A DNA stretch of 64,000 bases from contig CAVWVW010000004.1 in the NCBI GenBank assembly GCA_963758555.1, positions 248,001 through 312,000 of the forward strand. The letters run 5' to 3'. A model generated the notes under the pieces. That model worked only from the letters and a program-made list of their open reading frames with translations, made no database searches and was not told where the DNA came from. The stretch is from CAIUMH01 sp963758555. Lineage in GTDB: Bacteria > Actinomycetota > Acidimicrobiia > Acidimicrobiales > RAAP-2. The translations under genes were made by a program, and so were the position numbers. Below are positions 54,488-63,658 of the stretch, one piece after another (the stretch's first letter is position 1; every line of letters begins with the position of its first letter).

Positions 54488-55841
54488 TCAGATCCGCTCG
54501 AAGTTCCGAGCGAGCTCCCAATCGGTGACGTGAAGGTTCGCCTTCATCCACTCTTGGCGAGCGGTGTTGAGCAGGTGGTAGTGGACGTCATCGCCGAAGG
54601 CCTCGAGTGCCACCTCGGAGGCAGCGAAGGTCTCGATGGCATCGGCCAGGGTGAAGGGGAGGCGGTCCACGTCGTCGGCCACGTAGGCGTTGCCCTCGAA
54701 GGGCGCCTCGAGCTCGAGCTCGTGATCGATCCCGTAGAGGCCCGCAGCGATCGTCGCCGCCAGCGCGATGTAGGGGTTGACGTCAGCGCCTGGGACTCGT
54801 GACTCGATGCGGCGACTCGAGCCGTGCCCCACGATCCGAAACCCACAGGTGCGGTTGTCCTGGCCCCAGGCGATCGCCGTGGGTGCCCACGAGTTGGGCA
54901 CGTAGCGTCGATACGAGTTGACGTACGGGGCGAAGCACCACGCCAGCTGGCGAGCGGCATGCAGCTGGCCGGCCAAGAAGCGCTCTCCCAGCGTGGAGAG
55001 CCCGCTCGCTGCGTCCCCTCCGTCCATCAGCGCGTTGCCGTCGGCATCCCAGAGGCTGGCGTGGATGTGGCTCGAGGACCCCGATTCAGCCATGGTCCAC
55101 TTGGCCATGAAGGTTGCAGCCCGTCCCTCTTGCGAGGCGATCTCCTTGACGGCGTTCTTGAGCACCAGGTGACGATCGGCCATCTCGAGGGGCGTCGTGT
55201 AGGTCAAGATCACCTCGTGCTGACCACGGCCCGCCTCCCCCTTTGACGATTCCACCGGCAGACCGGCCGCCACGAGCTCGTTGCGCACTCGACGCAGCAC
55301 GTACTCATCACGAGAGGTCTGGAGGATCTGGTAGTCCTCGATCGTGTCGACGTGGGGGGTCAGCTCGCGCCACCCCTTGCGTGAGGCCTCTTCAAACGAT
55401 TCCTTGAACAGGTAGAACTCGAGCTCGGTGGCGCAGTTGAGCACCCAGCCCCGCTCGGTGAGCCGATCGATCTGTCGCCGCAAGATCTGTCGAGGCGAAA
55501 CCTCGATGGGTGCCCCGTGATGGTCGACCAGATCGCAGAGCAGCATCACCGAGCCGGGGAGCCACGGCAGCTCGAGCAGGGTGCTCGGGTCGATCTGACC
55601 CACGACGTCGCCGTAGCCGCCCTCCCAGTTCGGCGAAGCGATAGCCAGGCAGCGGGTCCATGTCGACGTCGACGGCCAGCAGGTAGTCGCACGCCTCCAT
55701 GCCGTTCGCCTTGACGTGATCGAGGAAGAAGGACGCCGTCATCCGCTTGCCCACGGGTCGACCTTGCAGGTCGGGGAAGGCGACGATGACCGTGTCGACG
55801 CTCCCTGCTTCGATGGCGGCCGTGAGCTGGTCCAGATCCAT
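54488..55841 (-). CDS. Glutamine-synthetase-like gamma-glutamylamine ligase (frameshifted)
   Basis: A type I-like glutamine synthetase fold of about 450 residues. The N-terminus (MDLDQLTAAIEAGSVDTV, GRPVGKRM) reads from 55841 and joins at about 55630. The catalytic domain has CATELEFYLF, GRGQHEVILTYTTPLEMADR, SGSSSHIHASLWD and RRIESRVPGADVNPYIALA. The NLYDLP adenylylation loop of GlnA is absent, as in PuuA/GlnA3/GlnA4 enzymes that glutamylate polyamines or ethanolamine. With a permease beside it and a gamma-glutamyl-amide hydrolase divergent from it, ligation of glutamate to an amine is likely. Confidence 0.86.
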
Positions 55842-55917
55842 CGTCGTACTATGGCCGTGAATCCGACCTGCGTCTACCCATTGCTTGCCAAGAGGTAGAT
55901 CGAGACCGAGGAGCGGC

Positions 55918-56639
55918 GTGGCGAGGAACACCAAGGCGCTCGTGGGGATGACCACCTACACCGAGCGCGTCTCGTGGGGCACGCGCACCGAGGACGTCGC
56001 CCTCATCCAGCGTGCCTACTTCGAGCTCGTGGCCCAGGCCGGTGGCCGCCCCCTGCTGCTCCCACCGTCCTCGCTCGACCCGCTCGGTCCCATGGCGGGT
56101 GCAGCAGAGACGATCGCGGCGCTCGATGCGCTGGTCGTGATCGGTGGTCTCGACGTCGATCCGAAGCTCTACGGCGCACAGCCCGATCCGCACCTCGGCC
56201 GCATCGACGACGTGCGCGACGCCTCAGAGCTCGCTCTGCTCGCCACCGCTCTCGAGGCAGATCTCCCGGTCCTCGCCATCTGCCGTGGCCAGCAGCTGCT
56301 CAACGTGCTGCTCGGAGGGACCTTGCACCAGCACCTCCCCGATCTGGTGGGTCACGTGGGCCATCAGCCCGGCGACGGGATCTACGCCGATCAAGAGATC
56401 CGCTGCGAGCCCGGCTCGCGGACCGAGGCCATCTTCGGTCCCGCACCCGTGGTGCGATGCTCGCACCACCAAGCCATCGACAGGCTGGGTGAAGGCTTGG
56501 TCATCACCGGGAGGGCTGCACAGGACGACGTCATCGAGGCGGTGGAGCTTCCCTCGGCTCGCTTCTGCGTCAGCGTGCAGTGGCATCCGGAGGAGCCCGG
56601 CGACGTGCGACCCTTTGAGCGCTCGTCGCCGCCTGCTGA
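55918..56639 (+). CDS. Gamma-glutamyl-GABA hydrolase-like class I amidotransferase (PuuD family; frameshifted end)
   Basis: A protein of about 240 residues that cleaves gamma-glutamyl amides. It starts TKALVGMTTYTERVSWG. The nucleophile is in LAICRGQQLLNVLLGG, the family signature YADQEIRC is present and the catalytic His-Glu pair is in VSVQWHPEEPGD. GTG 55918 has GAGGAG upstream. In the deposited reading the frame has no stop and runs into the next gene; restoring one C near 56621 gives the ending ERLVAAC and a TGA at 56637-56639. It is divergent from the glutamine-synthetase-like gene, completing a Puu-like set. Confidence 0.87.
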
Positions 56640-56724
56640 GACCGAGCGGCACTGTTCTCGGGCGAACGAGCCTGGCCGTGGCCGCGATGAGAGACTGAGG
56701 AGAGGTCACGCACGAGGGGGCACC

Positions 56725-57627
56725 ATGGCAGTGGAGTACGACGAGTTCTCGATGTTCCATGAGAACGCCGAGGAGTACGGCATCCCCTATGACGGCCCAC
56801 CGGTCGTCCGCCGCGTGGCCACCGTCCTCGACGACGGCCGCGAGCTGAGCGCGCTCGTCTGGGGTGAAGGCGAGCCCGAGTACTTCTTCCTCCACGGCGG
56901 GGCCCAGAACGCCCACACCTGGGACACCGTGGCGCTCGCCCTCGGGTGCCCGCTTGGTCTGCGTCGATCTGCCCGGCCATGGCCACTCCGGTCCTGGGCG
57001 CGACGGCTCGCTCGACGTGCACGCCAACGCAGAGGACCTGGCCACGGTGGTCCGCGCCCTCGCTCCCGAGGCCAAGGCCATCATCGGCATGTCGCTCGGA
57101 GGGATGACGTCGATCGCTCTCGCCGGCATCGCCCCCGAGCTGGTCCGCGCGCTGATCCTGGTCGACGTCACGCCCACCATCGATCCGGAGCGCTCGGCCC
57201 ACATCGGCGCCTTCGTCTCTGGTCCTGAGTCCTTCGACAGCTTCGACGAGCTCTTGGAGCGGACCTGCGCGTTCAACCCGACCCGCTCGGTCTCGAGCAT
57301 GCGGCGCGGGATCCTGCACAACGCCGTGCAGCGAGACGACGGCACCTGGGTGTGGCGCTACGCCCGCTTCCGGGCCGAGGACGCGGGCGAAGGGCCCCTC
57401 GATGGAGGGCCTGTCACCTCTCTGGGACGTCGTGAGCGGGCTCGACGATGCCGCTCCTCTTGGCCCGTGGCATGCGCCAGCAGTCGGTGGTGGGGGACGA
57501 GGACGTCGCCGAGCTGCTCCGACGACAAGCCCGACGCCGTGGTCGTCGAGTTCGCCGACTCGGGCCACTCGATCCAGGGCGACGAGCCCGTCGAGCTCGC
57601 CGAGACCATCCGCGCTTCGCTCCCTAG
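56725..57627 (+). CDS. Alpha/beta hydrolase (several frameshifts)
   Basis: An alpha/beta hydrolase of about 300 residues. From ATG 56725 the first 75 residues (MAVEYDEFSMFHENAEEYG, YFFLHGGAQNAHTWDTVALA) carry the HGG oxyanion motif. A frame change near 56950 leads to LVCVDLPGHGHSG, then the elbow IGMSLGGMTSIALAG, and VDVTPTIDPERSAHIG. A further two changes between 57400 and 57520 precede FADSGHSIQGDEPVELAETIR with the catalytic His. Its true end, about 57627, is uncertain. It follows the PuuD-like gene on the same strand. Substrate unknown. Confidence 0.75.
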
Positions 57628-58664
57628 GCGCCTGGCTCGCTCGAGAGCGGCTCGCAGCGCGCCGACGACCTCGTCGCGCACAGCCCTGCCCGCTTCGGCG
57701 GGGAAGTAGAGCGTGGCGCGATCGAACAGGTCGCCCCAGCGCTTCGCCAGCTCTCGTCCGCAGGCCGCTGGCTCACCGATCACGCAGAAGGCCTCGAGCA
57801 GCGTGTCGTCGATGAGCTCGCCCATCTCGGCCCAGCGCCCCTGCTTGCTCATCGCCGTCAGCTCCGGTCGAAGCTCTTCATAGCCATGGGTCTTGAGCAC
57901 CGCCTCGTAGGCCGGGGTCGATGCGTAGAAGGCCACTCGCTCACGAGCCACCTTCAGCTGGGCGGCCAGATCCTCCTCGCTGCGTCGCCGCGACCACGAA
58001 GGGTGAGCCGCACACGGTGAGCTCGCCTCGAGCACGTGCTCCGTCCTTGGCCCGACCGCGCTCGAGTGCAGGCTTGGTGTGCTCTCGGAAGTAGCGCTCG
58101 GTGGTGAACGCATGGGCGAAGTAGCCATCAGCCACCTCGCCGACCACCTCGACCATCCCGGAGCCGACGCCAGCCAAGAACACCGGAGGCGGGCCGAACT
58201 CGTGGGCCTCCGGCGTGAAGAACGGCGTCATCAGGGTGTGGGTGTAGAAGTCGCCGTCGAAGCTGAGCGGCGTCCCGTCCTGCCAGGCCGACCAGATCGC
58301 CCGCATGGCGAGGACGTACTCGCGCATCCGAGGGGCGGGATGCGACCAGGGCATCGAGAAGCGGCGCTCGATGTGACCCTTGACCTGGGAGCCGAGACCC
58401 AGGATGAAGCGACCGTGCGAGTAGCGAGCGAGGTCGTAGGCCGTCGCCGCCGTGACCATCGGCGTGCGAGCCAGCGCGATGGCGATCGAGGTCCCCACCG
58501 ACACCGTGGAGGTCGCCTGGGCCGCCAAGAGCAGCGCCAAGAAGGGATCGTGGCTCGTCTCGCCGGTCCAGATGCCGTCGAAGCCCGCCTGCCTCGATGG
58601 CCGCGGCCGCCGAACCCACCGTCTCGAAGTCGAAGTCGAAGCCGATCCCCGTATCGATCTTCAC
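57624..58664 (-). CDS. LLM class flavin/F420-dependent oxidoreductase (frameshifted)
   Basis: A luciferase-like enzyme of about 346 residues. From GTG 58664 it starts VKIDTGIGFDFDFETVGSAA. After a change near 58590 it runs through SVGTSIAIALARTPMVTAATAYDLARYS, RFILGLGSQVKGHIERRF, VFLAGVGSGMVEVVGEVADGY. A second change near 57990 leads to LAAQLKVARERVAFYASTPAYEAVL and GRWAEMGELIDD. GGGAG precedes the start. The C-terminal end is uncertain (open to about 57358). It matches TIGR03617-type F420 enzymes. It is convergent with the alpha/beta hydrolase. Confidence 0.8.
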
Positions 58665-58806
58665 TCGCTGCTCCCTCGTCTCGTCGTCATGGCCGCTCGC
58701 CATTCGACCATCTGGGCTCCAGCTGGCGCCAACGTGGGAAGCAGCCGCCCCTCGCTCGGCACCGAAGGCGGTGGATCACCAGAGCGATACGGTTGGACGG
58801 CACACC

Positions 58807-59630
58807 ATGGAGCGAAGGAGCGCAGTGGGCGAGCACGATGATCTGGTCCTGCGCAGCGACGCCGAGCGGCGTCTGCACCTTGACGCTCAACAATCCCGAG
58901 CGTCGCAACGCATGGACGGTCCCGCTCGAGAACCGCTACTTCGACCTCTTGGACGAGGCCGACGCCGATCCTGGCGTGCGGGCCATCGTGCTCACCGCGT
59001 CGGGCACGACCTTCTGCCCCGGCCTGGACTCGGGTCGCCTGACCGAGATCGCAGGGACCACCGAGGGCCCGAAGCTCGACCGGTCGGGCCGTCGCCCGCA
59101 GACCTATCCCTTGAGCATCAGGAAGCCGCTCATCGGGGCGATCAACGGCTCGGCCGCCGGGATGGGCCTCATGCAGGCCCTCAACACCGACGTCCGCTTC
59201 TGCTCGTCGAAGGCTCGGTTCTCGACGGCCTACGCCAAGCGAGGGCTGCCCGCCGAGTACGGCTCGTCGTGGATCCTGCCTCGAGTCATCGGCCTCGAGA
59301 ACGCACTCGACCTCCTCTTGTCCTCGCGCATCATCGACGCCACCGAGGCCAAGGCCATGGGCCTCGTCTCTCGGGTCTTGGAGCCCGACGAGGTCCTCCC
59401 CCACGCCCAGCGCTACGCGGCGGAGCTCTCGACGATCTGCTCGCCGGCCTCGATGGCGGCGATCCGCCAGCAGGTCTACGGCGACCTCTCTCGCACCCTC
59501 GACGAGGCCGTGCGTCGAGGCCCAGGGCCTCCTCGAGCACCTCCTCGACGGCGCGGACTTCGCCGAGGGAGTGGCCTCCTTCCTCGAAGAGCGCCCGGCG
59601 GCGTTCCCCCCGCTCGGGCCCAAGCCCTAG
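58807..59630 (+). CDS. Enoyl-CoA hydratase/isomerase family protein (frameshifted)
   Basis: A crotonase of about 274 residues. The start region (MERRSAVGEHDDLVL) changes frame near 58860 to GVCTLTLNNPERRNAW. The oxyanion segments are GTTFCPGLDSGRL and INGSAAGMGLMQAL. The catalytic-face FSTAYAKRGLPAEYGSSWILPRVIG follows. A second change near 59515 restores QGLLEHLLDGADFAEGVASF and a stop at 59628-59630. GTG 58825 is another possible start. The typical E of hydratases is replaced in part, so hydratase or isomerase cannot be told. It stands alone on its strand beside a thioesterase-like gene. Confidence 0.83.
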
Positions 59631-59731
59631 CGGCGCTCGCCCGAGCACTGCGCTCGACGGAGCCCTGAGCCCGAGCCCGAGCCCTGAGCCCTGAGCCCGC
59701 TCGTACCTCGACGAGGTCGAGGTCCCGTGGC

Positions 59732-60286
59732 ATGACCAGCGCGAAGCCTGCGAGACTGAAGGCTGAGAGGCCGAGGGGGGCACGGAGCGTGGCACGAGCT
59801 ACGAAGGCATGGATTGGCGGCGATTTTCAGGAAGCGTCGAGCACCGAGCACGGAGTGGGCCTCTGTGGCGGGTGCCGCGTCGAGGCGAGGTGCCACTACG
59901 GGCTGACCACCGAGCACCTCGACGCCGAGCAGACCGCCCACTTCGAGCTCACGTGTCCCGCCGAGCACGAGGGTGGCCCCGGAGTGGCGCACGGCGGCTG
60001 GACGGCAGCGGTCCTCGACGAGGTGCTCGGGCACCTGCCCCTGCTCTTGGGCTCGCGTAGCGTGACGGCCACCTTGACGGCGCACTACGTCAAGCCGGTG
60101 CCGCTCGAGCGTCCCTTGATGGCTCGCTCCTGGGTCGACCGGCGAGATGGTGACAAGTGGTTCGTCTCCGCCGAGCTGGTCCTCGCCTCCTCAGGCGCGC
60201 TGCTCGCCACAGGAACCGCCGTGCTGATCGATCGTGACCCCGAGACGCACTTCGGGGGCTTCGAGGAGTGGCTCACCGAGCAGTGA
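59732..60286 (+). CDS. PaaI-like hotdog thioesterase
   Basis: A 184-residue single hotdog protein. After a basic leader of 40 residues comes a Cys-rich segment (GLCGGCRVEARCHYG), then the hotdog with GPGVAHGGWTAAVLDEVLG (the central helix with the HGG motif) and TAHYVKPVPLERPLMARSW. It is likely to cleave an aromatic or fatty acyl-CoA. The extra three Cys near the N-terminus are not part of the typical family. It lies about 100 bases after the enoyl-CoA hydratase and 67 bases before the aldolase, same strand. Confidence 0.8.
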   Translation: MTSAKPARLKAERPRGARSVARATKAWIGGDFQEASSTEHGVGLCGGCRVEARCHYGLTTEHLDAEQTAHFELTCPAEHEGGPGVAHGGWTAAVLDEVLGHLPLLLGSRSVTATLTAHYVKPVPLERPLMARSWVDRRDGDKWFVSAELVLASSGALLATGTAVLIDRDPETHFGGFEEWLTEQ

Positions 60287-60352
60287 GCCGACGGGCGAAG
60301 CGGTCAGCGAAGGCCCCTACGCTCGAAGCAGAGCCACGAGGAGGGAGCGACC

Positions 60353-61143
60353 ATGGATGACGCCGTCTACATCGGAGCCAAGCGAGCCCAACCGACGGTG
60401 CCCAGCACCTTCGACTCGTTCGAAGACGAGCGCCGCTACCGCAAGGAGCGCCTGGCCGGGGCGCTCAGGATCTTCGGTCGCTTCGGCTTCTCTGAGGGCG
60501 TCGCTGGTCACATCACCGCTCGGGACCCCGAGCGCCTCGACCACTTCTGGGTCAACCCCTTCGGGATGAGCTTTCGCCACGTGCGAGTCTCGGACCTGAT
60601 CCTGGTCAACCACGACGGGCGAGGTCGTCGAGGGCTCGGGCGCGCTCAACCGCGCCGCGTTCGTCCTCCACTCCGCCATCCACAAGGCACGCCCTGAGGT
60701 CATGGCCGCCGCTCACGCCCACTCGGTCTACGGCAAGGCCTTCTCCTCGCTTGGTCGCCTGCTCGACCCGATCACCCAGGATGCGTGCGCCTTCTTCGAG
60801 GACCACGTGCTCTGCAGCGCCTACGGAGGGCGCATCGTGCTCGAGGCCCACGCCGGCGAAGCCCTGGCCAAGGAGCTCGGCGACCACAAGGCCGTGATCC
60901 ACCAGAGCCACGGGCTCTTCACCGTGGGCCAGAGCGTCGAGGAGGCTGCCTGGTGGTTCGTGACCATGGAGCGATCGGCCCAGGCCCAGCTCTTGGCCGA
61001 AGCCGTCGGCACGCCCCGACTGATCCCTGACGAAGACGCTCGCTACACCCGAGAGCAGATCGGCACGCCGCTTGGCTGGCTGGTTCTCGTTCTCCCCGCT
61101 CTGGGACGAGATCGTCCGGTCAGATCCCGACCTCTTCGACTGA
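60353..61143 (+). CDS. Class II aldolase/adducin family protein (two frameshifts)
   Basis: A protein of about 263 residues. From ATG 60353 (preceded by GAGGAGGGAG) come YRKERLAGALRIFGRFGFSE and GHITARDPERLDHFWVNPFG. A change near 60620 precedes AHAHSVYGKAFSSLGRLLDP with the two zinc-binding His, then IHQSHGLFTVGQSVEEAAWW with the third. A change near 61075 leads to FSFSPLWDEIVRSDPDLFD and the stop 61141-61143. The family includes fuculose-phosphate aldolases and decarboxylases, but this type is commonly annotated without a substrate. Confidence 0.83.
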
Positions 61144-61260
61144 GGGATCGGCGTCAGGCAGAGCCCCGAGGCTCCTCGGCGGCGACTGGCGCCGTTGGGA
61201 GTCGGGACGCGCTTCCTGTGTAGGATGGCACTCCGCCTCGGGGCTACCCGAGACGGTCGA

Positions 61261-61335
61261 GGACCTGTGGTGCAGTCTGGAGTGCACGCCGCCCTGTCAA
61301 GGCGGAGGTCGCGGGTTCAAATCCCGTCAGGTCCG
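61261..61335 (+). tRNA. tRNA-Asp (GTC)
   Basis: A cloverleaf is drawn by eye: acceptor GGACCTG/CAGGTCC with discriminator G, D stem GTGC/GCAC, anticodon stem CCGCC/GGCGG around CTGTCAA (anticodon GTC), variable AGGTC, and T arm GCGGG-TTCAAAT-CCCGT. The CCA end is not encoded. It lies 34 bases upstream of tRNA-Phe, the usual Actinobacteria pairing. Confidence 0.93.
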
Positions 61336-61369
61336 CTCGGTGGCTCGGTTCCGGCCGGGCATGTCCGAT

Positions 61370-61442
61370 GGTCGAGTAGCTCAGTTGGAAGAGCGCGCGC
61401 CTGAAAAGCGCGAGGTCACCGGATCGACGCCGGTCTCGACCA
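61370..61442 (+). tRNA. tRNA-Phe (GAA)
   Basis: Cloverleaf by eye: acceptor GGTCGAG/CTCGACC with discriminator A and an encoded CCA at 61443-61445, D stem GCTC/GAGC, anticodon stem CGCGC/GCGCG around CTGAAAA (anticodon GAA), variable AGGTC and T stem ACCGG/CCGGT. The T loop reads ATCGACG with A at position 54 in place of T, which is unusual and may be a base-call error. Confidence 0.92.
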
Positions 61443-61445
61443 CCA

Positions 61446-61694
61446 AGGATCAGTGCTTCCCGAGAGTCACCGTGGAGCGGTCACTGGTCGACGAACACCC
61501 TCTGACGTGCCCGATGGTCGGTCCTCAGCCGCACGTGCGGTGTGATCGGAGCCTTCACAGGCTTGAGATCAGCTCAATGCCTGGGCGCGTAGACCCTCGC
61601 ACCGTGAGCGGTGATTTCGACGGCAGACGCTGCTCCCCTTGAGCCACCGACGATGTCCTCGGTCACCGCCGAGCGGCGAGATCCCCATGCGTCG
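61446..61694. other. Intergenic, no feature seen
   Basis: 249 bases between tRNA-Phe and the convergent LLM gene. No reading frame here has a recognisable product and no clear hairpin terminator was found. Confidence 0.5.
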
Positions 61695-62633
61695 TCATGA
61701 GCGAAACAGCGGCATCACCGTCTCTGCCCCCCACGCCAGGTGTTCGAGATGCTCTGTCAAGGAGCTGGCGGGGCCGGAGGGCCGCGGTATGTCGGTCCAG
61801 GTGACGCCGAGCGCTGCGAGCTGGCCGATGGCGTCGATCACGCCTTCACCACTCCCGAAGGTGTCTTGGGGGCTCTCAGGATCGATGAGCGAGTGATCAG
61901 CCTCTCGAACTCGCATCGGCGCTGCCTGGAGCACGATGTCGAAGTCGTCGGCAACAGCATCGAATCCGGGCATGGCACGCAGCTCGCCAAGCCGCCCGGA
62001 GACCTCTTCAGGGGTGACGAGCCACGGCATCCATCCACGGCCGTAGCGCGCCGCGCGTCGCAGCGCGGCGGTCGAGTTCCCCCCAATCCAAATGCGGGGC
62101 GGCTTCGCTGGCTTCGGCTCGAACTGCACGTCGCGGAACGTGATGAACTCGCCGGCGAAGGACGGGTCATCGTCGGTCCAGAGCATCTCCATGACCTCGA
62201 GGTACTCGTCAGCAATGCGACCGCGTTTCTCGAAGGGGATGCCGAGGGCGCGGAACTCGTTCTCGGCATGTCCGATCCCGAAGGTGAGCATCACCCGAGA
62301 TCCCGAGAGCACGTCGAGGGTTGCCACCGCCTTGGCCAGCGCCAGGGGCTCGTGATAGGGAAGGACGATCACGCATGAGTTGACCTTGATCCTCGTGGTC
62401 GCTCCGGCGAGGAACGACATCACCGTGAAGGCGTGTGGCCAGTACGCCCCCATGAGGGGGGCGAGGTCATCGGGCATCACGATGTGCTCAGGCACGCTGA
62501 TGACGTCGTAGCCAAGCTCGTCAGCGGTACGAGCGATCAGCGTGAAGTCGGCGGGGGTGAGGTGCGTCTCCCACTCCGGGCTGAAGCCCGGCGGGTACCG
62601 CATGAGACCGGGCAAGCCCGTCATGAACTGCAT
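61695..62633 (-). CDS. LLM class F420-dependent oxidoreductase
   Basis: A 312-residue intact enzyme of the luciferase-like TIM barrel. It starts MQFMTGLPGLMRYPPG, with VISVPEHIVMP, IKVNSCVIVLPYHEPLALAKAVATLDVLSG, LTFGIGHAENEFRALGIPF and PPRIWIGGNSTAALRRAARYG. These match TIGR03619-type F420-dependent proteins. ATG 62633 is chosen since the reading upstream is not conserved in type. It is convergent with the tRNA genes and has 250 bases without any gene after its stop. Substrate unknown. Confidence 0.88.
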   Translation of the reverse strand: MQFMTGLPGLMRYPPGFSPEWETHLTPADFTLIARTADELGYDVISVPEHIVMPDDLAPLMGAYWPHAFTVMSFLAGATTRIKVNSCVIVLPYHEPLALAKAVATLDVLSGSRVMLTFGIGHAENEFRALGIPFEKRGRIADEYLEVMEMLWTDDDPSFAGEFITFRDVQFEPKPAKPPRIWIGGNSTAALRRAARYGRGWMPWLVTPEEVSGRLGELRAMPGFDAVADDFDIVLQAAPMRVREADHSLIDPESPQDTFGSGEGVIDAIGQLAALGVTWTDIPRPSGPASSLTEHLEHLAWGAETVMPLFRS

Positions 62634-62842
62634 CGCCGAGAACCTACCTAGACCAACCGCCCGGCGCTCGTTCCACCCTTGCAAGCCGACGGCTCGACCT
62701 CCAAGGCGTGCAGAACGATGACCGAGGCACGCTCTCAGAGACCAGAGGCCTGGTGCCACCCAGAGGCGGGCTTCGGAAGCCGAACTGCAGGCCGCCGTGG
62801 GCCGGGGAACCCTTGAACGGGCCCGAAGCGCGTCTCTGTGCT
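62634..62842. other. Intergenic, no feature seen
   Basis: 209 bases between the LLM gene start and the DinB-fold gene end on the same strand. It should hold the LLM promoter, but no clear -35/-10 pair or dyad stands out by eye. Confidence 0.4.
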
Positions 62843-63617
62843 CTAGACCCCTGGGAACACGGCGCGCAGCTCGTCGAGCTCAACACCTTGGGTCACCGGT
62901 GCAGGACCGCCCAGCTCGCTCTCTGAGAGGCGGCCGTAGACGAGCCGGATCAGCTGATCCGAGGTGAGCTCGACCAGCGCCTCGGTCGAGCTGGTGTCGC
63001 CGGGGACCAGGCTCACGCCTGCGGTGTCGAGCACCAGGCGCAGCGCTGGCTCGCTGGTGGCCAGGGCGATCTTTCGACCGGGGCTCGCCGGCTTGCCGGC
63101 GCGGGCCACCATGTCGCCCAGGCCATCGACGAGCACGGAGGCTGCGTCCTCGGGGATCACCGAGTCGAGTGTCGTAGGCGAAGAAGACGTCCCAGGCATG
63201 GATGGCGTGCTCGGTGAGCTTCATGCGGAGCAGGCTGGCCGCATCGAGGTCCATGCCGAAGAGGGCGAAGCGCAGCTCGGCGAGCTGGGAGGCGTCGAGC
63301 GATTCGACCCGAACCAAGAACGCCTCGTTCGCCGCCACGGAGTGATGCGCCTGGTCATAGGGGCTCTTGGCATCCCACACCGCCCAGATCGGCGCGAAGC
63401 TCTCCTGGCCGGGGACAGGCTCACCGCTGAGCGCGGCGTCGAAGAAGGCAGAGAAGATCTCCGCTTGGCTGCCGAGGTGGGAGAGCACCGCGGCGACGCT
63501 CCAGTCCGTGCAGGCCGACTGGACCTCGAAGCCGTCGTCCGGGGTGTCGGCGACCAGCTGGGAGAGCCGATCGTGCGAGGCCCTCAGGACCCCGAGTGCG
63601 TGCGTTGCGTCGTTCAT
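62843..63617 (-). CDS. DinB-fold, TIGR03083/maleylpyruvate isomerase-like protein (frameshifted)
   Basis: A protein of about 257 residues. From ATG 63617 the helices THALGVLRASHDRLSQLV, CTDWSVAAVLSHLGSQAEIF and LTEHAIHAWDVFFAYD hold the family pattern with the His of helices two and three. The frame changes near 63165 to EDAASVLVDGLGDMVARAGK and LELTSDQLIRLVYGRL-type C-terminal SCP2-like segment. Function is unknown, possibly mycothiol-dependent. It lies next to an MFS exporter on the same strand, 40 bases downstream of it. Confidence 0.82.
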
Positions 63618-63658
63618 CGTTGCCCTTTCATGACACCATCCTGCCCCGGTCGCCGGGA

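Noticed and set aside
55918..57228. A genuine PuuD-alpha/beta hydrolase fusion protein
   Set aside because: A single missing base restores a normal PuuD end, a separate ATG starts the hydrolase, and nearby genes have the same kind of error.
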